Made by a program: the position numbers and the translations under genes | Notes under the pieces: generated by a model | The model's input: only the letters and a program-made list of their open reading frames with translations | Databases searched by the model: none | Told to the model about the DNA's origin: nothing | Part shown: positions 55,840-64,000 of the stretch, piece after piece | Position numbering within the stretch: position 1 is the stretch's first letter | How the letters are laid out: every line of letters starts with the position of its first letter | NCBI GenBank assembly: GCA_963969345.1 | Contig: OZ017766.1 | Span: forward strand, 3,596,001 to 3,660,000 | Direction of reading: 5' to 3' | DNA: 64,000 nucleotides | From: Turbatrix aceti | Taxonomy: Eukaryota > Nematoda > Chromadorea > Rhabditida > Panagrolaimidae

Positions 55840-56396
55840 ATGACGCACGTCGGGCGGTTCCTGATGAGGCCGCAGAACGGCCACGTGCCCGCCAACCTCC
55901 GTTTCTGCGAGAACTTCCGCTCGCTGCGACTCAGCTGGACCGCGAACAGTCCCCGGAGTGCGGGCATCGAGCAGTTCGTCGACGAGTGCCTTCCGGTCAT
56001 CCGCGAGAACAATCCGCGTGTCAAGTTTTTCCTGCAGCGATCGTACATCGACTGGGATCCCTGGGTGGTCGGTGAGTTCGAGTGGAACCGTTTCCGGAAG
56101 CGAAGGTGCGACTGGAAGACCACGAACCAGGTCATAGCACTCGTCGAGGAAATGGCCATCGGTGGCGACTACAGAGAAGGTGAGATGCTGATTTCTGAAG
56201 CAAGCCGACGTATTTGACCTTTGTAGGCAAGAAACGCAGAGTGCAGACCCGACTGCCGCGAGGACAGGAGCTCTGGAGCACCGAAACGATGGGCCACGAC
56301 GTCTTCAAGGTGTACAGCAAGTACAAGGCCGACCCGCCGGACGAGAACGAGGTTACCGTCGAGACCCACCCCCACTATGTACATCGCAAGGCCTGA
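55840..56396 (+). CDS. mrpl-43: mitochondrial ribosomal protein mL43
   Basis: Two exons, 55840-56179 and 56227-56396, give 169 residues. The thioredoxin-like L51/S25/CI-B8 domain of mL43 is visible: LRLSWTANSPRSAGIEQFVD, VIRENNPRVKFFLQRS and VGEFEWNRFRKRRCDWKTT. It belongs to the large mitochondrial ribosomal subunit. The gene lies 145 bp downstream of MED10 on the same strand, at a spacing typical of nematode operons. Its stop codon is 49 bp from the stop of the convergent TATDN3 gene. Confidence 0.85.
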
Positions 56397-56445
56397 ACCC
56401 ACCGTTTCCCCGTTGTTGTTTGTTAGGATTCACAAAAACAAGGTT

Positions 56446-57281
56446 TTATTTGGTCGACAGCCTCGGATACAACCTGCGCGCGTTCGCGGTGGTCGCGGCG
56501 ATGACTTGGTCGACGGATACGCCTTTGAGCCGTGCAATGTGGTCCGCGACGAGGCGGATGTTGGCTGGCTCGTTGCGGGCAGTCTTGTCGACGCCGAGCA
56601 CGGGCGAGTCGGACTCGAGGAGCAGCCGCTCGAGAGGCACCGTCTTGATGAGGCCGTCCCGCTGCGGGTTGATCGTGAACGACGGCGGCACGCTGAAGTA
56701 GAAGTCCTCTGCCGCGAGTGCCGGACCAGCGGATTTGAGCGAGCCAGAGAAGGCGTGCAGCTGGACGCCGTGCTGCGGTTCGGCTCCGAGGAGGCACGCG
56801 ATCACCGGGCCCCCGGCCGAGCGCGAGTGCACGTTGACCGGCAGGCCCAGTTCGTTGCCCAGCGCCACCTGCCGCTTCAGCACGGCCCTCTGCGCGGCGT
56901 GGTCCGTCGCCGAGTCCCTGATGTAGCGTGGCGTAAAGTCGAGGCCCACCTGGAAGAGTCGTGACTAAACGTGCCGGCACTTGGCGTTCTTACCTCGCCA
57001 ACAGCAGCCAGGCGATCGGCGTGCTCGCGCACAAACTCCTCCACGCCTTCCATGTGGTGGTCGGCGGCCGACGTGTTGCCTCGTTGCACGGGATGCACAC
57101 CCAGGGCTGGCGAAACAAAGTCGGGGAAGCGGTCTGCGAGGGCGAGGATGCGCTCGAAGTCGTCCCTGAACTCGGCGCAGACGATGGCTCGCTCCACGCC
57201 GGCAGCCTTTGCGCGAGCGATGACTTCGCCGATGTCGTCGTCAAAGAGCGGATCTGCGAGGTGGCTGTGAGTGTCGATCAT
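56446..57281 (-). CDS. TATDN3: TatD-family metal-dependent DNase, TATDN3-like
   Basis: Two exons, 57281-56994 and 56949-56446, give 263 residues, near the 274 of TATDN3. Metal ligands of the TIM-barrel are in place: DTHSHL at the start, GEVGLDF in the middle, NVHSRSAGG, LHAFSG and LLESDSPVLG. HSRSAGG and the short length favour TATDN3 over TATDN1. TatD enzymes act as 3'-5' exonucleases or phosphatases on nucleic acid. The poly(A) signal AATAAA overlaps the TAA stop (56445-56450). GTTCAG three bases before the start codon may be a trans-splice acceptor. Confidence 0.9.
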
Positions 57282-57929
57282 CTCCTGAACTCAAATTGGC
57301 CGCCGAACAAAACTGATGCGCAGTAGGTCATAAAACCCTGCAAACAGGGACCTTTCAGTACCCAGTGTGTTCCTTTTCGAACATGTTCTACCAAAATGAA
57401 AAAAAGGTAGTCTACCTGGATAACGTCCAAACCCCGAATGAAGACAATACTTCCAATGACATTTATTCATAACCAACAAAAGCGAAAAGCAGACGTTGAT
57501 CAGAGAAATTTTGATTTGAAATAAAAACTATCAGAAATCGAAAAAAAGAAGTCAAAGTAATAAAAGAGGACAAGAAACACAAAAGAAATCAGAAGGGAAA
57601 CGCAGACTTTACTCAGAGAATAAATGGTTTGCCCTAAAATCTTTCAGAAATCAAAACAAAGAGAGTCAAAGTGGGGACAACAAATAGCTGCCGCTGAGCA
57701 GAAAAGCAGAATCAACGGAAGGAGAAAAGCAGACGCTGATCAGGGAAAAAGGTTTGTCATAAAACCTTTCAGAAACCAGAAAAAAAGTCAAGCGATAGAA
57801 GAGAAGACAAAAAAATGCAGTTGACGTACTCGAAAGGAGTAAAGCACAAATAACGTAGAAAAGAAAACGGACGAAATGGTGGCCGTACAAAGACATCAGA
57901 AAAATCAAAAAAGAATTACTTCTTGAAGT
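57282..57929. other. intergenic, purine-rich, with imperfect repeats
   Basis: No gene seen. The right half is strongly A/G-rich on the plus strand and holds three imperfect repeats described separately. It includes the Argonaute 3' UTR. Confidence 0.5.
57484..57810 (+). repeat. three imperfect tandem repeats of about 115-125 bp
   Basis: Units begin AAAAGCAGACGTTGATCAGA (57484), AAACGCAGACTTTACTCAGA (57598) and AAAAGCAGACGCTGATCAGG (57725). Each continues with a CTTTCAGAAA-like core and an AAAGTCAA-like end. Confidence 0.75.
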
Positions 57930-60900
57930 CTAGGCATTGATGCGCTTGTCACGGAGAAACGGGCATCTGGCAAAGTTGAGCGGCGAGGAGCGATCGAATG
58001 TAGTCGACACATGGCGACCGCTTTCACCGCTTCCGTTTGGGTCACTCTCGGTGGGACTGGAATCGATACCATTGTGATTGAACAAGTTCCGGCCACGCTT
58101 GGCGTATTCTTCAGCAATGTATGCCGGAGCGGGCTTGGAAACAGGCGAGCTGACAATTTGAAAATCGTAGCAGAGCGCGTTCGTGATGCGTTTGAGATCA
58201 TCGACGGCGAGGTCGGCGTCATCCTTGTGCAAAACGGTGTACTTCGTAGGACGCGCAGTTCCCTGGAGCGCGAGGTGGCTGACCATGTAGAACTCTTCAA
58301 ACGTCGGATGGACAATGGATTCGTCGACAATTAGGCCAGGCTGAACATTCTGGGCGTCCGCGCGGTCCCTTGGATTGATCTGTAAAGCAGCATGTTCAGC
58401 ATTTCAAAGAGCGACGTACTCACTTACCTGCGCTTTGAACAGACGAACATCATGTAGTTTGTTGGGCACGATGACAGTCAGAGGAACGTCCTGGCCGATA
58501 ATGTTCTTGACGACTTTTTGGATGGTACTACAACAAAGAACCTAGTAAAAAAATGGTGGCAAAGCAAACTTACGGAACTTCATAACGCAGAACTGACTTG
58601 AATTGGCCGTCGTCGCAGCCGTGCCGATAGACAATCAGGCGTGAAGGGGCAATTTGGCGATTTCGGACAAATCGGTTGACCACTTCGTCAACAACGCCGA
58701 TGAGGGGGTCGACTCCATCGTTGCCAGGCGTGCGTAGAACAACGAAATTTCCGGTATACTCACCGGAGTTCGCATTGTCATTCGCCGCGTATCCAATGAT
58801 CGCAGGATTGCGGTTGTTCTCGTCTTTCTTGAAGCCACCAGCAGAAAAGTTGACTGCGAGGCCGATGAACAAAGCTCGTGCGGGGAAGACGGTGTTCCGC
58901 GGAATGACGCAGTAGTTGAGACCACCATTCTTGACGTTTGTCTTGTTGACGATGTTCTCAAACGTCTGAGCACCTGAAAGCCCGCTGTCATAAAATGCAT
59001 GATGATGAAAAGAAACAAACCGCGTCCAATCGACTTGATCATCGTCGCCGTGCGAACGCACTGAGTAACAATGCCGTGCTGCTGCTCCATGGATTTAATG
59101 ACATCGTGGTTCTGGGAAGTTCTGTCTGGGTCGACGAAATGGATAAACGTAGGCTTGTTCGGCCAACCAGCGCACTCTTGGAAGAAACTTTCCACCGTAT
59201 CGTAGATCACGCGCGTATGTGGCGGTTGAGCAACAGAAATACCGCGTTTTTCGCATTCCATGATGTAGCGCTCGACATAGTGAAAAAAATTGTTTTCATC
59301 ATCGCGGCGCGTGCCCTTGGCAATCAACACCACAGCCCAGTTATCAAGTTTCACAGGAATAAGATACCGATTGCCCCGCCATCTACCGCTTTTGTCTGGC
59401 TGCTCGTTTCGGTTGTTGGCATATTGAACAGAAGGTGCTGCCAGTGTCGTTCCCACAAGCTGAAGAGGTTTGTCGACAACACCGACTCCGAGAGAGCTCA
59501 TGAATGAACAATTCTCAAAGTTCAGCGCGGCACGGGTGTGCGGGATCTCGGCGACTTTTTCGGCTGGTGGTTTGGCTGAGCTTCTGATCATGGCAGCCGT
59601 GTCATCCTCGGCGAGATCCTTGTTGCGCAGACGCTGGCAATCAGTAAAGACGAGCACCTCCATGGGGTATGAGTTCTTCTTGGCATCGATCTAAAAAACG
59701 TCAAATAATTGGTAAACATCAAGCAAAAGCCACATACCACCAACGGCCAATAGGGATACCGCAGTTGCTTGCCGTAACGCTCGGAAAAGTAGTTGGCAAC
59801 CGAAACTACATAGCCATCGTGGTTGAAAACAGTATCGCTTGCGCTGCCACCGATATTCTTGATGATGATGGGCGCACCGTTTCGATGAGTCATCTTGACG
59901 GTTTTGAGAGTCAAAAACCCTTTGATCTGACGAGTGACGTCGGCATTGAATCTGATCGGAACCGTTTCACGACCATTTTCTGTAAAGAAGATGTCAATGA
60001 TGGTGCGATGGACACTTGCGGTGTCGAGAAAAACGGTCTTTTTTGCTAAAAAAAAACATTTTAAATAAGATACAATCAAAAAAATGCACTCACATTCAAT
60101 CGCCAGACAAGCAGAAGCATTTCCACGACCCTTTGGGCCTTCAACAAGCTGGCATGTTTTGCGCGCACCAACGCCGAGGTACTTCATATTGGACTTCAGT
60201 TTGGGAAGACTGCTCGGAGAATAGCCAAAAGCCATCGGGTTGTAGAAGTAGAACGTGCTGTTGTTGTACATCACAAAAGTTTCCCTGCAAATAAAAAATA
60301 AATAAAACCCGAACAAGTAAAAAAAAACTCACGGATGCGAGGCGACGTATTGCGAACTAGCAATCTCCAAAATGGTTGTCAGATCTGTAGCACGGGTCGC
60401 CAGATCCAAAGCCCCCTCACATTGCGAGAACAGCGACGCGTCCAACTCGATCGAGCGAGGAGTTTTTTTGAGGGTAACCTTCAGATTCATCTTTCGCTCG
60501 AACAGTTTGAACGTTTCCTCAGGAGTAAAGAAGACATCCTCTGTGTCAGACGCTGGGGGTTCCGCGAGGTACAGGATGTGCTTCATGTCGTAGAGGTAGC
60601 CTTCATTCGAGCCGAAAAAACGAGAAGCTTTGGTGAAGACACCGTTCATGATCTTGAGGTTGCGTGAACGCATCTCGTATAAACCAAAATCCGACTGGTC
60701 GTAAGCATTTTGTCCAAGGAAGATATCACGAACTGCTACGCCATCACGATAAAGTATAGCTTCGACATTGACAACAAAAACTTGTTGCTTCTGCAAAAAC
60801 ACAAAAAATAAGACTCATAAAAAACAATGAAAAACATACCCTGAGTTTAATACCAAAAACGTTGGAGACCAGATGAACAGGCGTATCGCCATTCGCAATT

Positions 60901-61100
60901 GTGATGGGACGCGACTTCTCTTGGATACGGGTGTTTCCGGGCTCGACATTCAGACTGACCAACTGCTGCTCCATCACAACAGCACCACGTGTGGCGTCGC
61001 GAGGCTCAAAGGACGAGACAATGCCCGGTGGCAAGGGTGAAGACTGACCGGAAGCATTGTTTGGATCAGATGAATTGTGGGATTCGTCAGGGTCACTCAT
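57930..61100 (-). CDS. Argonaute protein, slicer-deficient (WAGO-like)
   Basis: Eight exons: 61100-60840, 60790-60333, 60284-60094, 60045-59738, 59690-59021, 58973-58574, 58527-58428 and 58379-57930, giving 945 residues. N, PAZ (around DTASVHRTIIDIFF), MID (SGRWRGNRYLIP onward) and PIWI regions follow in order. In PIWI, the strand normally holding the first catalytic Asp reads FIGLAVNFSAGG, the usual RDG reads YRHGCDDGQ, and the C-terminal His position falls in PAYIAEEYAKRG. So at least two and probably all of the Asp-Asp-His residues are missing, while EEFYMVSHLALQGTARPTKY is conserved. Nematode WAGO-type Argonautes likewise lack slicing residues and bind secondary siRNAs; the clade is inferred. 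The 5' flank contains decayed copies of its first exon. Confidence 0.9.
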
Positions 61101-62290
61101 TGCCTGTAGAAATAAGAAAAGATAAAAAAAAGGACAACAAAACTGTAAATAAAAACACGAATATCATCAAAAATGGAAAATAGGACATCAAAACAACAAA
61201 TAAATACGCGAACACGCCTCGAGCATCCAAATCAAAGAAAAAATTCAGAAAAAATTCAAAAGTTCCCTAAAAAATGAGACACACATCAGACGGAAAAAAA
61301 ATCTGACAAAAAAATTGGCAGACAAAAAAGCGCCGCTGGCGAACGCACTGGAAACTCAATAGATTGTAGAGACCGTACAAATCATTTGGCCAAAGAAATA
61401 CTGTCAAAATGAAACATAACAGAACAAAATATTCGAAAAAAAATCATCAAGCGAATCTGGATCGGACTCCTTGTGGGATTCGTCAGGGCCACTCATGGTC
61501 TGTAAGATCAACATAATGAGAAATAGGAGAACAAAACTGCAAATAAAAACATGAATATGCCACGAGCATCCAAAATCAACGATCAACACCCCAAAAAGAG
61601 CGATTCCGGTTCGAAAACCCAAGCATCTCGGTTTCGGTTCGAGTGCATAACTTTTTAGGTAAACTAGAAAGTGTTGCAAATTTTTAGGCTAAACGGCAGA
61701 CAACGAACGGAAGCAAAGCAAATCAACAAAAGAAAGAGAAGAATGTACGAACGGAAAGAGAGAGAAAACGATTGATTGGACGCCAGGGACAGTGGGCGTG
61801 TCGACGATCCATAGGGATCGTACAATTTGGCCTAAAAAATAGCCTAAAAAATGAAACATACATAAGACAGAACACATACTGCACAAAAAATCATCAAGCG
61901 AATTGAATCAGTTGAATTGGGTCACTTATGGTCAGTAAAGATCAGCAAAGATGAAAAACAGGACATAAAAATGAAGAAAAAATACGAAAAGCCAAGCCTG
62001 TAGCACTGAAAACACCCAAAGAATAGCGATTCCGGTTATCAACAAAAATATAAGCCATTTGTCCTAAAAAAAAGTAGCCTAATAAATGAGACACACATCA
62101 AACAGAAAAAAATACGGAAAAACACCAGACAAAAAAAAATAGACAGACAAAAAAGCGTTCACTCGCGTGCGAACGCATCGGACCCTCAATAGATTCTAGA
62201 TACTATCACCGCGTGCGCAACGAAGTCTTACAACGATTTTTGGTGAACAATAGAACTTCCCCAACAGATACGATTGAGTATCGATATCGT
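61101..62290 (-). repeat. degenerate tandem copies of the Argonaute 5' end
   Basis: The start-codon block (minus strand ATGAGTGACCCTGACGAATC) at 61100 recurs as ATGAGTGGCCCTGACGAATC at 61496 and as ATAAGTGACCC at 61929, spaced 396 and 433 bp. Linked upstream motifs also recur: TAGATTGTAGAGACC-like, TTTGGCCTAAA/TTTGGCCAAAG and AAATGAAACATA. Confidence 0.75.
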
Positions 62291-62298
62291 ATTACGAC

Positions 62299-62709
62299 TA
62301 GGGTTCCCACCCCCCCTCGTTTAAATTGCGGGGGGGGGATATACGGGGGGGAAATCTTCACGGGGAATAGAACGGGGAATTTCACGGGGGAGAAACCGTT
62401 GCGGGGGGGGATACGGGGGATTACGGGGGTTACGGGGGAGGTAGTTTTCCAAAAACAGTTAGATGCCCACGCGCGCTGCGCATTGCACGCATGTTGCGCT
62501 GTTTTTTGTTTTCAAAATCCGTGTTCAAGTTTATCCCGGAGTAAAATTTGTCAATGGAGGGATATAAGTTCACGGGGAGGAGATGTTCACGGGGAGTAGA
62601 ACGGGGAATTTCACGGGGGAGACACCGTTGCGGGGGGGGGAATACGGGGGGCTCCCCGCGGGGAGCTCCCCGGGGACCCCGCGGGGAACGGGGGGGGACG
62701 GGAACCCTA
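62299..62709 (+). mobile_element. hAT-like MITE, G-rich, copy 2
   Basis: 411 bp, same orientation and, apart from one extra G in a run near 62632-62640, the same sequence as the element at 15300. Ends TAGGGTTCCC and GGGAACCCTA; 8-bp duplication ATTACGAC at 62291-62298 and 62710-62717. Confidence 0.9.
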
Positions 62710-62717
62710 ATTACGAC

Positions 62718-63486
62718 TTTCTTACGGTTGGTGACGGTGACGTACGTTATTTTTTTGATGTTCTGTTTTCGCTTCTGCAGGTAGAATCAGGTATGCGACG
62801 CGGTTTTTTATTTCAATTTTCATCTTCAATTTTTAGGCTGTCTTTCTGCAACGACTGCGGGATCCAGAAGTGGCTGTCTTTGGTCGACGTCGAATTCCGG
62901 CCAGTAATACTTTGTTCTAAGCTGCGGCCGTCATCATCGCTCGATTGGCCGATTCTGAAGCCTCTGCTTTGGTTTTTATATTCGACCTACGTTGTACGAG
63001 TAATAAAATCCCTGATTGTCATGAATTTGTTTTAACAAGAATCATCGGGGAGGGGGAAGTTTTTCTGGGTATCCCTGTTTGTTTTGGCGACAGTGCTTCA
63101 TGCATTCTGCGGCACAGCTTTCACGTTTCACCTGCAGAATTTCAGAGTAGCAATCACGTTCACTCGACAAACTCGTAATTACAATTTTTAGGCATGTTTT
63201 GGTAGAAAAATGCTTGAATATCCCGCATTATCAACTGAGTATCCTCATTCCACAGAAATTGGATAATTTTGAGCAGTCCCTGTGGTTTATGCCATCCGAG
63301 TTTTACCGTAATCTTCAAAACAAGCTAATATGAGGGTATTTTTCTATTCCAGGTGAGCACGGCCATCTGTTCCCGCCTTACGTGCCTTTCGGTGAGCAAA
63401 GTAGGCGTCCTGTCATGCTCGGTGAAGTTAATCGTCGAAAAGTAGGCCACCAGTAGCTTGCATTTTCACGTCGGGTCATAAAAAGT
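62718..63486. other. region between MITE and receptor-like gene
   Basis: Short frames only. A possible exon around 62840-62900 (CNDCGIQKWLSL) cannot be linked to others. Probably promoter and leader of the gene starting at 63487. Confidence 0.35.
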
Positions 63487-64000
63487 ATGGTGCACATAAC
63501 CGGCTCGACGCTGCTCGACGTCGTCCTCATCATTTTCATGTTCGTTTTCATCATCAGCAGCATGGGAATGTTCATTCTCATCCTGCGGGTAGGTCATCCT
63601 CGTTTTCGTCCTCCAAAACCGTGTTATCACTATTTCAGAGCCAAAGCCACTTCGAGGACTACATTCCAGTGTACACATCTCTGACGCTGCTGCTCATCAT
63701 GAACGCCCTGGTGATGTGCGAGTTTCTCTGCGTCATCCTGCTGCCTCAGGCCTACGTCGGTGCTGCCTGGCTGACGACGCCCATGTACTTTGCGCAGATA
63801 AGCGTCTACCTGCTGGGAGTCTACATCGCGGTGGACCGTTTCATACGGTACGCCATGCGCAGGGCCTACGAATCCGTCTTCGAGACCCTCTTCCGCCACA
63901 TCCCGGTCAGTATTACGGTAGCGGTCTTTGTCTTCACGCTGATCATAACGATCGGCAACGGCTGCGACGTGGTCAACGAGTGGCCGTCCCGGGTCGACAT
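63487..64000 (+). CDS. multi-pass membrane receptor-like protein, 5' part (cut by window end)
   Basis: Exon 1, 63487-63588, joins in phase 0 to exon 2 from 63639, which is still open at the window end; 154 residues are visible. Hydrophobic segments: LLDVVLIIFMFVFIISSMGM, SLTLLLIMNALVMCEFLCVI, an amphipathic third (PMYFAQISVYLLGVYIAVDR) and ITVAVFVFTLIITIG. The third ends in AVDRFIRYAMRR, which resembles the DRY-like end of helix three in nematode serpentine chemoreceptors. The spacing fits the first half of a seven-helix receptor. The specific family (str, srw, sra/srab or other) cannot be named. The ATG chosen leaves a very short N-terminus; an upstream exon is possible. Confidence 0.6.

Overview
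The window looks like a stretch of nematode nuclear genome. Introns are short (many about 45-60 bp) and almost all end in a TTTTCAG-type acceptor. The genes include a divergent nuclear hormone receptor, an Argonaute lacking slicer residues, an RFX/DAF-19 factor and a tight polycistronic-looking cluster. From memory, many C. elegans counterparts (laat-1, DNAJC11, TMEM9, pax-3, daf-19, mdt-10 with its TRIAP1 neighbour) lie on chromosome II, so this may be the same ancestral chromosome element; a genome comparison should confirm that.

Layout. 1-12.3 kb: an unrecognised Pro-rich/charged protein (+), a laat-1/SLC66A1 PQ-loop lysosomal transporter (-), a small single-pass membrane protein (-), a small secreted protein (-), a nuclear receptor (+) and a BRI3/LITAF-like membrane protein (-). 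12.3-16.0 kb: a DNA transposon with about 450-bp terminal inverted repeats and a three-exon transposase I cannot place in a superfamily; a 410-bp G-rich hAT-like MITE sits in its right repeat. 16.6-20.8 kb: DNAJC11 (-) and TMEM9 (+) diverge from one 273-bp promoter. 21.9-29.7 kb: two different paired-domain plus homeodomain genes in tandem.

28,496-44,709: an 8,107-bp unit is present twice in direct tandem, apparently without differences. It contains all but the first exon of the second Pax gene plus three exons (A, B, C) that may be upstream exons of the RFX gene at 44.8-49.3 kb. Copy 2 of the Pax gene therefore lacks its start exon. This is either a very recent segmental duplication or an assembly artefact.

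49.6-57.3 kb: a four-pass membrane protein (-) with an 893-bp foldback transposon 53 bp upstream of its start codon, LRRC58 (-), then TRIAP1, MED10 and mitochondrial ribosomal protein L43 (+). TRIAP1 and MED10 share one exon and overlap by one base (TGATG); MRPL43 follows after 145 bp with a spliced-leader-like acceptor, so the three look like one operon. TATDN3 (-) converges on it with 49 bp between stop codons. 57.9-61.1 kb: an eight-exon Argonaute (-), preceded by degenerate tandem copies of its own 5' end. 62.3 kb: a second, almost identical hAT-like MITE. 63.5 kb to the edge: the start of a multi-pass, receptor-like gene.

Strongest discovery leads: the unplaced transposase, with a foldback element that shares its CACAG ends and 6-bp target duplications; the G-tract MITE family; the one-base-overlap TRIAP1/MED10 dicistron; and the 8.1-kb duplication that decapitates a Pax gene. 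All splice models were read by eye from GT/AG sites and reading-frame continuity; no alignment or database search was run.
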